A stretch of DNA of 64,000 nucleotides from Sphagnum magellanicum (GCA_021904315.1 CM038924.1:1426001-1490000); one strand, 5' to 3'. Positions 1 through 12,589 are shown, counted from the first letter of the stretch. A program made the numbers and translations. Notes: generated by a model from the letters alone, not told the origin.

Positions 1-290
1 TATATCCCAATAACAGCTTAGACTTATCCCATATAGTTTGCCCCAAGTTCAATGTTCATGTATATAAATTGAAAAGGTGGGCCAGAGATAAGTGTGTTTG
101 TTTCTATTTTGCAACTAAGGTCCAAAGGTGTTTTTCTATTTGGGAATGCCCAATGTTCCAAAAAAAATGATGATGGGCCAATCAATATGGTTCCTTCAAA
201 AAATAAAACTTGTGATTTCACCCAAGAACTAAATAATATGAATCACACTTTGTACATAATTGTTAACAATGTTGGATTGTTTATTTAATG
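1..290 (+). repeat. Dispersed ~270-bp repeat, family F1, copy 1
   Basis: This stretch matches 9640-9900 and 14440-14680 in the same orientation, and 6850-7110 and 62975-63240 in reverse. Shared landmarks in order are a run reading tcccatat-gtttgccc, a catgtatataa motif, ggtgggcca, gatgggccaat and ggttccttcaaaaaa, ending near gaatcac. No coding potential is evident and no terminal inverted repeat is obvious. In copies 1, 3 and 4 it lies directly 3' of ROCO exon 3 sequence. The other copies stand alone, so it is an independent mobile repeat. Its class is unknown. Confidence 0.75.
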
Positions 291-359
291 TATATGAAAT
301 TAGTTCAAACTAGTTTAATATTTATGCAAAAATTTAAAAAATAAGTAACTTTTATGCAT

Positions 360-1015
360 ATGGAATTGAACAATCTTCAAGTGTGCCATTCTCTAACCCC
401 TAAATGCTCTCTAGTACAAACATACCCATTGAATAGTTGAGAAATCCCAATGGTGATTATTCATTTTACGATATCTCACCTAGGACTCAAATCAAACAAT
501 TTAATTATGTCTTTCTTTCTTAAAAAGTTCATAAATCATTGCATAGCAACCTTTCTTTTTTCAACCAATGCATCTTTTGTAGTAAACAAATTTGGTTTTG
601 TCACTTGTTCTAGAATTTGGTTTCCTCTTTCAAGTCCTCCATGCATTCTTGGATCAATTGGTAATCACTATGTTTTGTGCATCATAAGCCAATGCAAGTC
701 TTATGCAAAGTTGAGTATCAAGTTACCCATTCTTCCTACAACATGGGCACCCACCTTTAAGAGGATTGCAACAATTGTAAATCCAATAATTACTAAATGA
801 ACAATTTTGGGCCTACTTTTGTTCTTCACAAACCTAATATCATCATGTTTGTGATCATCCACAAACATGAATGCCATTGATATGTTCACACAATAACTAA
901 ACATATACTACTTCAACCCTCATCAACATATTAAAATTGATGAGTTGACATTGTTGTTTGGTTCCTTTAATGATGCAGAAAATATTGCATGGTAGTTGTC
1001 ATTGGTGCAATTGTT
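360..1015 (-). pseudogene. ROCO C-terminal exon fragment, copy A (decayed)
   Basis: The minus strand encodes a decayed version of the last ~190 residues of the ROCO protein encoded at 14793-20826. The best stretch is 701-904, where FVDDHKHDDIRFVK and VGAHVVGRMGN align with VVDDKKGDEIRYVK and VATHVVGGMGN of the intact gene. The reading frame is broken elsewhere. Similarity to the intact exon stops at about 1015, where a different repeat (shared with 61908 onward) begins. The 3' side runs into an F1 repeat, as in the intact gene. The plus-strand open frame at 450-800 is only its shadow. This is the oldest-looking of the two partial copies. Confidence 0.75.
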
Positions 1016-1765
1016 AGCATTTGATAATCCTTGCATTTAATGGGGGGTAAGAATAAGTAGAGACCCTAACATGTGGTGTAGCCTGGCACATTTGTTTGAT
1101 CACATTTTGGCCTAAGTTTCTTCACCAAATTATTCAACCTAGATTCAACTTTTTGGGTGCGAAATTTCACCAAAATGCAAAAAATAAAAAATGAAAATGA
1201 ATGTTTTGTTTCTATATTCCTTTTTTCTGAAATTTTTTTTGCCAAAATTTGAAAACATATTGAAAAAATGTTTGCTCAAAGTTTTTTTGAAAAAATGTTA
1301 GTTCAACTGTGATTCATCCAAAATTGAGCCATTGAGGGCTTCAAATAGATGCTATGCTAGCTCTTAAATCATGTGAGCCCAATTGATTAGCCATAGTGAA
1401 CCAATACCCGCCAACTTTCCATGAAAGATGGATGTTATGTAATTAAAAAATAGTTTGTCATTGAGTTCCAATCCCCTAACTAACCATGGTTGTTATATTT
1501 GTTGCTTTTTGTTATTAAAAACTCCATTGTATCTTTTACTAGTGAATATTTTCCAAATTTCAACTTGAAAAATATGATTTTGACTTATATAAACAAATTT
1601 TCATGCGAAAAATGGCCCAAATTTGCAAAAATTTGAATTCAAAAAATTCCAAATGGCTAGAATCTTATGATAATTTTTAAAAGGTAGCCAAGAATATATA
1701 ACTTTTTTTTTCTTACTTTCATATCTATTATGTTGCCAAATTTCATTACATTATTTTATGAATGA
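1014..1765. repeat. Left copy of large dispersed repeat A (first part)
   Basis: The sequence from tttgataatccttgc onward matches 61908-62590 in the same orientation at moderate identity. Examples are the shared gtttgctcaaagtttttttg and ccaactttccatgaaagatg blocks. The match breaks off near 1765 and resumes at 5505 (matching 62597 onward), so 1765-5505 is insertion in this copy or deletion in the right one. No gene is visible. The class of repeat A is unknown. Confidence 0.7.
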
Positions 1766-2375
1766 TCTAGTCAAAACCTATAACTAAGGACCAAAGGGAT
1801 TATTTTGGAAAAGGATTGCACGTCCTTTTTCCCCAAAAACACTTTTACATGAAATGAAATTTTGAATGAAATTTTTTGTAACTTGTTCTAAATGATATTT
1901 AAGTGTTCTCCAATGCATCACAATTTTTTTGTTATTCATTATTCAATAAATATGAAAATTTAAAAGCATGCAAATTCCTTACAAATTCAATGTTTCATTT
2001 TGAAAAATGATCAAAATTTTAAGTCATCCCCAAATTTTTTTTTTACATTCGTTAGTTTTATTATACTCTAAGTTACAACTTGTTTTCATACATCATGTAC
2101 ATTATAACCCATTTATATGCGATAAAAGTCTTTTGAAGTTCTAAAATTTTGAAACAATTTTGAAACATTCTTTGAATTTTTAAAATTTTACAATTCCACA
2201 TTTTTAAACGTATAAATGTTTTTTGAATGTGGGTAATATATTCTTATCATCTATATTTTTTCAATGAATTTTTTAATATTATATGAGTCCTTTTAATAAT
2301 ACTTTGCAAACTTGACTCATCTGATGCAATAGGTGTACATTTTCAGATGTTCTAAATTAAAACCAAAACTTAAAA
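1766..2375. other. AT-rich non-coding sequence
   Basis: I see no open frame, RNA gene or clear repeat here. It lies between the interrupted repeat A and the CACTA-type element and is absent from the right-hand copy of repeat A. Confidence 0.6.
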
Positions 2376-2679
2376 CACTAGTAGAAATCAGCCAAACTAT
2401 AACCATTCCATTTACGACCACATGCGACTTATAGTCATTTGCAACTACAAGACCAATTTTGAACTATTTTGGTCATTTTCACAACTATGATGCAACTATT
2501 AGAAATTTCATCCTATTGGTTGCATCAATTTTACATTTATTTTCATCCATTAATGGGTTGATATGACCCATTAATCATAATAGTCCCCAAATTACTTGCA
2601 TCTTAAAGGTATTCTACAATGACATAGGGGTGTATTTTAATGTATGCATTAAATATATATATATATATAGTTCATATAA

Positions 2680-3620
2680 TGAATCTCAAAATTAATATTT
2701 AAACTTTGAATTTTTTATTCAAATCTGAAAATTGTTATTTCAATTGTTTAAAACATTGCTTAAATTTGAATATGATATTTTCAATTTAAGTTCAAAAAGA
2801 CTTATTTGATCTAAAAATTGATTTTGAATTCTAAATTAATATTTTTGATCCAAAAAATTAGTATTTCTGTTCAGAAAATTATTAATTGATCATAAAAAAG
2901 GACATTTTAATTTTGAATATTTTTATATGAATACGAAATTTATATTTCAGCTCTGAAAATTTTGCATTAAAATTTTAAATAATCATTTGATTCAAACCAG
3001 AAATTTAAATTTCAAATTATTATTTTGGATTCTCAAAATTAATACTTCAAGTCTAAAAATTAATAATTGAGTCTAAAAATGGACATTTCAATTTTTAATA
3101 TTTTTATTTGAATATGAAAATTGACATTTCAATTCTGAAAATTATTATTTAAATTTTAAAAACTTATTTGACCTCAAAATTGATATTTGAATTCTAAACT
3201 ATTATTTTTGAATCTAAAAATTATTATTTTAACTTAAAAAACTTTATTGAGTCTAAAAATCAGCAACTTGATTTTAAATATTTTTATTTGAACTTGAAAT
3301 TTGATATTTGAATTCTGAATTTTTAAATTTTAAATTTAAGAAATTATTTGACTTCAAAGTTGAAATTTGAATTCCAAATTATTAATTTGGATTCTCAAAA
3401 TTAATAATTCAATTCAGAAAATTATTAATTGAGTCTTAAAATGGACAGTTTAATTTTGAATATTATTATTTGAATCCGAAAGTTTACATTTCAATTCTGA
3501 AATTTGTTATTTAACTTCAAAAAAATTATTTGATGAAAAAATTGATATTTGAATTCTGAATTACTATTTTGGAATCTTAAATTTATATTTTAATTCAAAA
3601 AATTATTGATTGAATTTCAA
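2680..3620. repeat. ~180-bp AT-rich tandem repeat inside the CACTA element
   Basis: Diverged units recur at about 2901, 3081, 3259 and 3444, each starting near a ggacattt-aattttgaatatt motif and containing aattctgaaa and tttgaattct blocks. The spacing of 178-185 bp gives four to five units. Within a unit there is weaker ~30-bp periodicity. It is non-coding. Confidence 0.65.
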
Positions 3621-4829
3621 TGGTTTTTTTCTACTAGTGTTATATATAATAAAATCACTTTTACAAATAATTATAAATGATTATGTTTATTAAATCTAAG
3701 TCACACTAAATAATTATTGTTATAACATATATTTGTATATTATATAATTTATATTTTATTATTAGAAAATATTAATTAATTAAATTAATGTGACATTACT
3801 TTAAAATCATTGTCAGTACTTCAGATAAGAATTAATTAGTATGTGCATAATTTTTTTCTAATTGAACATAATTATTCACACTCTTTAATTTGTAACCTCA
3901 AAACCTGAATTAAAAATTTGGAAAAATTATAGTGTAGTTAAAATAATTATTTTACTGATTTTTATTTCACGAATTATTATATAATAATATTATCTTAAAA
4001 GCTTTTATGATTAATCATCTATGATAAATATTTTATAATAATTTTATAGTGATTATGAAAATTGATGTTATGTTTAACAAATTATTGTATTTATAGTTAA
4101 TAATTATCAAGAGAAAAAAATTACTTGGCCTATAATAATTTTGACACAATAAATGTTATTATACAATAAGTAATGTAATTAGTTGAATAATGATTTTAAA
4201 AAATTCGTGTAAGAATCTACTTTCTAATAACAATTGTTAGTTCATGACTTATAATTTTAAAATAAATATAAAATATTTAAATTTGAAATTTATTGTCATT
4301 AAAATATTTTTACATTAATTATATGATATATAATTCGATCAGATTCTAAAAAGTAATAAAATAATTTTCAATATTTTATTTATTTAATTATTTATGAGTT
4401 ATGTATTAATAATTTGTGAATAACTAGATAACTATTTTGTTAAATATTAAGATTTTATTGCTTATTTGAGTAATTAATAATGAATACTAAATATTTGTAG
4501 TGTATAGTTTATAATTTAAATATATGTAAATTTAATCATTATTAATTAAGTGATTATTTAGTTATCTAATACTTGAATTGTTTAAAAATCTAAAAATTAA
4601 GAAAGTAAGGCATGAAGAAAGTTTTGGAATTACAATTTAGTCTGTGAAGAAGTTGCAACTTCAAAATTTATCCCATATTGTTTATTCTTCATTCCTATTT
4701 TGAATACTATATAAACAAAGGGGGTGTGGCCATCCAATTTCACATTAAAAAATTTGTGCACATGGGATGAGCTAATCAAAAGGTTCAACTCAAAACAAAA
4801 AAACAAATAATGCACAATTCTAAAATACT

Positions 4830-4915
4830 TACCTCCCCAACCTACTTATTTATCTAGCTAGGTAGGTACCTAGTTTGACCTACCCATCTAGGTCGACCTA
4901 TGTACTTACCAACCT
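4830..4915. repeat. CCTA/TAGG-rich simple repeat
   Basis: A degenerate tract of cctacc, taggtagg and gtcgacct words lies inside the CACTA element. The same kind of (GTAG)n tract recurs at 12380-12560 and 38680-38790. Confidence 0.6.
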
Positions 4916-5504
4916 AATATTAATATTGTTATTAAGTTAAATTTTGTAATGCCACGTGGCATATTTACATTGGGCCATGTGTCATAATATAGATCATCCA
5001 GTATTTGAATTGAACGTCCTAGATTATTTCAGAATAATAATAATAATAATAATTTAAATGATCAAATATTAAGACACATGGCAGCACATGATTTGCCCTC
5101 AGTTGTGACCAAAATAGTTGCATCTTAGTTGCATATGACAATACATATACAATGGAGTTAAAGGATGAAATGTATTTGTTGACTTTTTCTTTCATACAAT
5201 ACCCTTTGTCATTTGCGACTAATTTATCACATGCGATTTGTCTTAGGCGACTAAAAGGATTTTAGTTGCAAAATGTCTTTTGCGACTAAAATTTAGTTGC
5301 AAAGAGTAGTAAAAAATACATGTTTTTCTTTTAGTGAAATTGGATGAAATGAATTTTTATTCTAAATTCCTTGACATTCATATGAGGGAAAAATGACTAA
5401 CTTGCCATGATTATTATGGTTCTAAATGGTACTAAGAAAATAAATGTTGATTTTGATTGATTATGTCTAACATCTGACACCCTTTTTGGCTCCTAGTTAT
5501 GTGT

Positions 5505-7860
5505 TTGATTCGATCGTCATTTTGATCACATCACAAAATCTTTAAAAAGAACCTTAACCTACCCCCAACAACTTAAAATATGTCATTAATAGGTAGGAAA
5601 AACAACCTTGATCTATCCTTGTGTTTTTTTGTGGTAAACTTTTGCAACCTAGCAAAATACAAATCCAAAAAATGAAAAAAAAAAAAAAAGATTTGTGATT
5701 TTTACAAATTATTTTCGATTTTTTTTGAAATAAAAATAATTAAATTAACCACATTTAGACCTAGGCCTTCCTAGGTTGCCACTTGTTGTACCACACTTTT
5801 GTAAAAATGTTATAGCCTTCATAGGAAAGTGGCCATTTAATGTTAATTAATCCAGGGGATTTTCACTAGTGGATGTACTTAAGGAATTTGAAAAAAAAGG
5901 TCATTACCTATGCATAAAACATCTAATAATTACCCAATATGATAATCCCTTGGTAGTTTCAACACTAATTAAATTATTTGTAGAAATGTTGAAATTTTCA
6001 AAAAGTATTTTTTTCAAAGAACATAGAAATTGTGAAAGAAAATAAAGAATCTATAAAAATATTTAATTTCGACATGTAATTTTCAAATTTAATTAATTTT
6101 TTAACAAACATATGTTAAAGGCTACCTTTATACTATAATACCACTTTCTTGTGATGTATATCTTCATATAACACCTATTGCTCACAGAATGGGTTATGAA
6201 GAGGAAACATGGTTGAAGTTAAACCACAATTCAAACATAATAAGCATCTAGTGGATCATGTGTTATTGTGTGTTGGTTCACTCTAACCCAAATAACTTAG
6301 TTTGCATTTTTGCAAAGTTATCGGTGGTTTTGCCAAGTTCAAATTAAAATATGAATAAATGCATGTTTTAAGGCACATCTTGCTTTTTGGACAAATTTCA
6401 AACCTTGTATGTGCATTGTGGGAATTCTCAAATCTTGTACTTTGAGGAACTTGTTTGACATTGTTGTCAATTTAATTATTTAGCGTAATATATTCCGAAT
6501 TAATTAAATTGCTTATGAACAAAAAATAAATTAGGGATAATTAGGTTCTTTTTTTTTCCACTCTATGATATCAAAAATTTGATAACTTTTTCAAAAAAAA
6601 GAAACATACATAGGATAATATATATATTTAAAATGTTACATAGGATTGTACCCCTTGTTGATGTTATCCTCCCTTTCTAAAGGTAGCTTTTCTTTATTAG
6701 GTGAAGTAAGTAAGAATAATTTAATTTCATGTGAGCAATAGAAACACATGATGTTTAAATTATGCATTTTGATCTAAGGTCCATAAGCTTCAATTCAGAC
6801 CAAGATAACGAAATTGAAACTTGGTTTAAGTACTTCATACCTATTGTGATTCATATTAACTAGTTCATGGGTGCTTTCATGATTTACTTATTTTTTGGAA
6901 GACCCTTATTCATTGGCCCATGATCAATTTTTTTGGAACATTGGGGCGTGATTCCCTTTGATGGGGGTACCTCTTTAGACCCCAATTGCAAAATAGGAAC
7001 AAAAGTATTCCCCCATAGACCACCTTTTTAGTTTATATACTTGGGAGTTGAACTTTGGGCAAACAATATGGGATAAAACCAAGGTGCTATTGGGAACATC
7101 TCGGGGAATATATTTGAGAACATTTTGGGAACATGACAAAAACACAAAATTGGAAACAAAGAAAAAAACAAAAAAATCTTCTCCCCTTCACCCTTTCAAA
7201 TAAAAAATAACTAGACCATTCATGCATCCATGCTAAACATTCCCATTGACTACATGATATTTTTCTAACTAAACATGTTCATCAACATTTTTTGCCTAGT
7301 CTAATGCCCTTTTTTAAGAACTTGGATACCTATTGACTTGGTTAGTCATTAGAGTAGTCTTGTCTTTGAAGTTAAATTACATTTAAATTTTACTTGTGAC
7401 ATTGAAGTATCATCTTTATTGACTTTTTAACATTACAAAAGGTGAGTTTTTCGCAATGGTATGGTGTGGGTGTTAGTTCACCCAATTATTTCCAAGTCAT
7501 CAAGCTAAGATATGTTATAAACATTTGACATGTAGGTTTCCACTTTTAATTGGTCTTTTAACTATGTTATTTTTTTTATTGATATTTTTGTGATGCATTT
7601 CACATTACTTTCTACTTTTAATTCATGTAATCAATTGATTTTTTATGTTTTATATGATCAAATGGCATTTCACAAACGTGAATTTGAACCCAACTCATTG
7701 ATATTCAACCTTTCATGGCCAAGTAATGAGGTTTCAATGCCTATTGCATTGAATTGTTTTTTTTTTAGGGGTGAAAAATCATAAAAGAGAGAAATTACGA
7801 CAAAAGTGAATATTATGTGACAAATTTTTCCTAGATTTGTGTTTTGGGTAGAGTTCACTC
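5505..7860. repeat. Left copy of large dispersed repeat A (second part)
   Basis: The stretch matches 62597-64000 in the same orientation, for example the caccttaacctaccccc, tttcatgtgagca and ggtgagtttttc blocks (the last at 7441 and 63557). About 840 bp at 5800-6640 has no counterpart at that place in the right copy. Part of it (5680-5840, around accacatttagacctagg) occurs inverted at 61000-61160. No coding sequence is recognised. Confidence 0.7.
6850..7110 (-). repeat. Dispersed repeat F1, copy 2 (inverted)
   Basis: This is the reverse complement of the F1 sequence at 9640-9900. Landmarks on the plus strand are gaactttgggcaaacaatatggg, aaaaggtgg reversed as ccacctttttag, and ttgcaaaatagg. 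It has no ROCO sequence beside it, which shows F1 moves or duplicates independently of the ROCO exon. Confidence 0.7.
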
Positions 7861-8364
7861 CAATTTCCTTTAAGATTTAAGTTTTAATTTTGTTTTTAAA
7901 AAAAAGAAAAATGATTCAATATTCAATAACTCCCACACCATAAGTTTAAACAATATGAAATCACCTCTATGCACCCCTACTCACCAATGGTTTTCCAGCA
8001 ATACCAATTGTGCAATGGGATGCATTACTTGGTTTGGGGGATTTCAAGATGAAGAAAAAACAAACAACATTTCTTAATGGATAGATTTTTCTATTGCCCT
8101 TTTATTTCATTTTATTTTGATGTCTCTATTAGTCATGGTGTTGAACTTTTGTGGCTCAATGTTATTTATCTTTTTTCCAATTTTGTGGACCCACCAAAGG
8201 CTTGACCATCCACAAAAAGAATGAGCCAAATTGAACTTATACATAAAATATGAAATTGAAAACATTTAAACATCCTTTTACATTCATGGCTACTAATTAT
8301 TAGATCCTTGTAAAACAACTTGATGATTTGGAATTTCTTTTCCTTATAATTTGGCAAATTTAGG

Positions 8365-9450
8365 CCCTTTTTTTGTGTTCAAATTCCTTTGCTTACATCA
8401 AAATGCCATTTTTTACACTTTAAAATGGCAAAACTTTGGCCGCAATAAAAGCACTATGGTTATGATAGGCTGAGCTAAAAGATATGTTTCATGTGATAGG
8501 TACAATTTGTTTTCCATGTTCCAAATTATAATGGCTTAAGAATAAATATTTAATGGGTTTGATTGTAATACATGGGCTTTGACTCCCTAATCATTTGATT
8601 TTCTCTATTGTGTGGAGCTCCTTTTTACTAGGTAAACATAAAGAGGTGAAACTCTTTTATGTAACAACTTTTTTTTTCCACATTTCATGTGAGGAGCTCA
8701 AAACCAAAATTTTGACTTTCACTTAGGAACTTTATTTTTCTTGACCATGTTCTTTTTGTGTCAAATGCTTTGTGAGGAGCTCAAATCAAAACAAGCCTAG
8801 ATTGTTCAATTAGGCTCTTTCATAGGGCAAGTTGGTGTGCTTTGCATGAAAAAACATTATTGGTAGGAGTAAGGGAACTTATAAGAAGAATTGATTTATT
8901 TTTTCTAGATTTATCATGAGTTGTATGTGAGCATCCTTGGAGGAATTTAAAATTAAATGGGGGTATTGGGTTTTAACAAGCTATTCATTTTTTTAAAAAA
9001 ATGCTATTAAAAAAGACCCCCCTTTAAAACCCAAATAGAAATGTGGTGAACATTTTTGAAAAATAAATTTTATTTTTCAAAATTTGACAATTCCTTCCTT
9101 ATATATGAGGAATATGTGAAATAATATTCCTTTTATTTCTATTTTTGACATTTCTGTATAATTTCACACCAAAAAAAGGTTGAGGAAGAATCATTCCTTT
9201 GTTATAACGTGCAATTATTCTTATGCAATATTGTTCAACATATTGTACCTAGTGTCTCATATTGAAAGATATTATTTGGTATGGCATTCATGGGTGGCAT
9301 ATGTGAAGCTTTTCAACATGTGTTCCATTACAAACATGATTAGTACACACTTATGAAGTTCATAAAAGGTTCTGTGCAAATTTCATTAACAAATGGATAG
9401 TGAACCATCACCCAATAATGTAAAGTAATGAATAGGAAGGAATTAAATGA
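8365..9450. repeat. Left copy of large dispersed repeat B
   Basis: The stretch matches about 59610-60660 in the same orientation, for example ttcctttgcttac, aaaatggcaaaa, gtttcatgtgat, taaagaggtgaaa and aaacccaa-tagaaatgtg. Left order is A then B; right order is B then A. No gene or transposase frame is visible. Confidence 0.7.
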
Positions 9451-9567
9451 ATTTGTCAAGGATGAATCTTGCCAAAACTTGTGTTTTCAATATAAGATGT
9501 GTATTTATTGCAAAAATTACATCAATTTTGTAAAATAATTTTGAGGAAAAACCTCTCTTTTTGGTGG

Positions 9568-9612
9568 GGTGGGGCGGGGGGGGGGGGGGGGGGGGGGGGA
9601 GGGAATGGAAGG
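9568..9612 (+). repeat. Poly-G tract at the boundary of the duplicated ROCO 3' unit
   Basis: A G run of more than 20 bases is followed by aggg and then the attccttggtcccatggggtt sequence. The same junction occurs at 14364-14400. Homology between the two ROCO 3' units starts at this G run, so it marks the duplication boundary. Glycine-rich and proline-rich open frames here are artefacts of the homopolymer. Confidence 0.8.
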
Positions 9613-9624
9613 ATTAAAAAAAAA

Positions 9625-9905
9625 ATTCCTTGGTCCCATGGGGTTACCATCAAATTCACAAAAAGCTCCCCAAGATGTTTGGAATAACACTTCAAATTTG
9701 TCCCATATGGTTTGCCCAAAGTTCACTTCTCATGTATATAAACTAAAAAGGTGGGCCATAGGGGAACGTGCATGGGTGCAAAGAGGTTCTCCAGTTGGGG
9801 GATGCCCAATGTTCTAAAAAAATCGATGATGGGCCAATCATATGGTTCCTTCAAAAAAAGAAAAGTTGTGAGCACACCCATGAAGTAATTAATAGGAATC
9901 CCACT
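9625..9905 (+). repeat. Dispersed repeat F1, copy 3
   Basis: Nearly the same sequence as 14400-14680, including ccttggtcccatggggttacc, catgtatataa and gatgggccaatcatatggtt. It lies just downstream (minus-strand sense) of ROCO copy B. Confidence 0.8.
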
Positions 9906-10021
9906 ATATACATAATTGATAACAATGTTCGATTATTTTCTCAATACATACAAAATTTAATTCAAACTAGTTTAATATTTGTGCAAAAATTTCAAAAGGA
10001 ATTATTTTTTATGCAAGTTAA

Positions 10022-11870
10022 GCTGGGAAGTCCTCTAGTGTGCCTTTATGTAACCTTTTATGTCTATGGTGCAGACATACCCATTGAATAGTTGAGAAAT
10101 CTCCATGGCTACTGTCCATTTTAAGATATTTCACCCTATTCAAACAAAATAATTTAAATATGTTTTTCCTTCTCAAGAAGTCCACAAGCCATTACGTAGC
10201 AACCTTGTGTTTTTCAAGTAATGCATCTTTCGCAATAGGCAAATGGCTTGTACTGCTTTGCCTTACAATTGGTCCTCCATGTATTCTTGGATCCTCAATG
10301 TAATCAATTATGTCTTGTGCATCATACGCCAATGCAAGTCCCTGTACAAAATTGGGTACCAAGTTACCCACTCCTCCTATAACATGGGCACCCACCTTGG
10401 AAAGGATTGACACAATTTTCAAGCCAACAATGACCAAATGGGCAATTTTGTGCGTGTTTTCATCTTTCACATAATTTCATCACCTTTTTTATCATCCACA
10501 ACATGAATGCCATCAATATCTTCACACAAGAAGTGGAAATAAACTATTTCAGTCCCCATCAACCTATCAACAAGTTGACGTTGTTGTTTGGTTCCTCCAG
10601 TGGTGAAGAAAACATTGCATGGTACTTGTTGTTGCTACAATTGAAAGAGTAATTTTGTCATCCCATCCAACTTCTTTGTTAGCTTTCGATATAATTGTTG
10701 TTTCATGCATTTGATTTCTTGGTTTGTTTTTGTAAACACCCTCCAATTTTGTTGATATTTCTACAACAATTCATTTTTTGAATGATCAAATTTTAGCTTT
10801 CATGTTGCAAATTTCAACTTTTATCTCTTCAAACTTGTCACGAATGAATTGCTCCAAGTTTGTAGGTTCTTGCAATGACATTCGATGAAAGGATCTTTGC
10901 AATTGCAAATCACCACTTTCAAAGGTTTCTCCTTGGGTATGTTTAGATTCTTGTTTGGCACTTGGCAAATTGTTGATGTCGATTTCCACATCCTTGAGGC
11001 CTTGGAGGTGTCGTTCCAACACATCATGGGTAGCCATTTCACCCAAAAGGGTTACAACCTTATCCTCCATACTTTTGTTAAAGAAATCATGATCATTTTT
11101 TTGCACATCTACTTGTGGCCAAGGATGCACAAGTTCCAAATCAAGGTTTGTTGCCGATAACTCCTTTTTCAAATTTTCAACCAATTCCACTTGTTTTGTT
11201 CTGTTCTTGCACAACAATAACTTCTGCATAGCCCTTGGCCTCAACACACCTCTCATTAATGTAACCCCTTGGCAACCTTGGGGATTATTACACAAGTTTT
11301 CAATTGGGCTTAACACATGGTCATGGATAAAATGAATCATTTGGATTTCAGTCTTGGAGGACTTCACCAATATGTCAATGAAAGCGTGACCGGACGTTTG
11401 ATTGCCACTTAATTCCACCAAAATCTCCAAGCCATTCACACAAATCTTCATGAGATTCTTTTCGTTTTCACAAGTTGCTCCCATTTTCAAGTCGACAAAA
11501 TGGTGTTTCAACACCACCTACAACCAGACCAAATTCCAATTAGCAATGCATCTAAATGTGAAATATGATTTCAAAGCAAATGTAAGTTGGAGAGTTCAAA
11601 ATGATTATCTTACTAGTTCATGATTAGGTTGTAACTACATCACATTAAATGTTGAATGTGGATTGAAAAGTAATTATGTTTTGAAGGGCCTCTCACTTGA
11701 ACTCGTGGAAAGAATCTTGCGGTAAAGGTCATGACATTTTCATCTCGACATTGTAACCTTCATCCAATGTAAATGGCTTGCACATTAAATTGTATTGACC
11801 ATTGCAAACGTCTTTCACCTTTCATTACAACATCTTTGAGTTCCAATGTAGTGGGGACAAAAAGCTTAAT
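10022..11870 (-). pseudogene. ROCO 3'-end pseudogene, copy B
   Basis: This is a degraded duplicate of the end of exon 2, intron 2 and all of exon 3 of the ROCO gene at 14793-20826. 11517-10786 remains open for 243 codons and is closely similar to exon 3; both start VLKHHF and share the NGLEI-VELSGNQ, LMRGVLRPRA and LQLQRSFHRMSLQEPTN blocks. A stop at 10786 and frameshifts follow. The frame is recovered at 10470-10192 (KIAHLVIVG, VGAHVIGGVGN, LALAYDAQDI), and the same final stop context lies near 10024. Exon 2 sequence survives only at about 11690-11870, where the 13-bp minisatellite begins. The LRR and ROC parts are missing, so this copy cannot make a ROCO protein. Confidence 0.85.
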
Positions 11871-11874
11871 GATT

Positions 11875-12375
11875 AAACTTAACAATTTACACTAATAGCT
11901 ACAATCTAATGGTTAAATTTAGTGACATAAAATAATGCCGAAACCCCATGGTTAAACTTAATGGCTTGAAGTAATGGTTAAACCTAATGGTTAAATTTAG
12001 TGATTTAAATTAAAAGTTAAACTTAATGGTTGAATTCAATGACTTGAAATAATGGTTAAACTCAGTGGTTAAACTTAATGGCTAAACTTAATGATGTTAA
12101 TTAATAACTAAACATAATGGTTAAACATAGTGGCAAAACTTAATGGTTTAAAATAATGGTTGAACATAGTGACTATATTTAATGGTTAAACTTAGGTTAT
12201 ACCTATTCGCTAAATTTAATGCTTCAACTTAGGCTAAATTTAATGCCAAAATTTAATGGTTAAACATAATGGTTAAACTTAGTGGTTAAATTTAAATTAA
12301 ACCTAATGGTTAAAATTTGGTTAAATCTAATGGTTAAACATAGTGGTTAAACTTTGTGGTTACACCTAGTGATAA
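11875..12375. repeat. 13-bp minisatellite, TTAAACWTARTGG family
   Basis: Dozens of diverged copies of a 13-bp word of the form ggttaaacttaat or ggttaaacatagt are present. The same array, in the same orientation, occurs at 37205-37965. The array starts exactly where similarity of ROCO copy B to the intact gene ends. Confidence 0.85.
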
Positions 12376-12565
12376 AATTAAGTAGGTAAGTGGATGGATA
12401 AGTAAATAGATAATATGTAGGTAGGTGGGTAGGTATGTAGGTAGGTAGGTGAGAAGGTATAGTTAAATTTGTCGTAGGTAAATAATAAGTAGGTATGTAG
12501 GTGGGTGGGTAATAGGTAGGCAAATAATTAATTAAATAATAGGTCGATGAATGAGTAAGAGGTAG
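12376..12565. repeat. (GTAG)n-type microsatellite
   Basis: Interrupted runs of gtaggtag, gtaggtgg and aagtaggt follow the 13-bp minisatellite. The same order of array types is seen at 37965-38040 plus 38680-38790. The minus-strand Tyr/Pro/Thr-rich open frame here is a repeat artefact. Confidence 0.85.
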
Positions 12566-12589
12566 ATACATAGGGTAGTAGACCATGTC

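Larger units (their letters stand above)
2376..5336. mobile_element. Non-autonomous CACTA-type DNA transposon, 2961 bp
   Basis: The element begins CACTAGTAGAAA at 2376 and ends TTTCTTTTAGTG at 5336, the inverted CACTA termini expected of the CMC/En-Spm superfamily. It is flanked on both sides by AAA (2373-2375 and 5337-5339), matching the 3-bp target duplication of this superfamily. Subterminal copies of short motifs lie near both ends: tttgcaact and atgcgact on the left, and several agttgcaaa and gcgacta copies on the right (5180-5310). There is no transposase frame; the interior is AT-rich filler and a tandem array. A further TTTCTACTAGTG at 3628-3639 could be the end of a nested or truncated relative. 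Confidence 0.7.

Noticed and set aside
450-800. 116-codon plus-strand open frame
   Set aside because: It is the antisense shadow of ROCO pseudogene copy A; the minus strand carries the recognisable protein.
9499-9817. Overlapping Gly-rich and Pro-rich open frames
   Set aside because: They come from translating the poly-G tract and lie in repeat DNA.
12347-12586. 79-codon Tyr/Thr/Pro-rich minus-strand frame
   Set aside because: It is a translation of the GTAG microsatellite.
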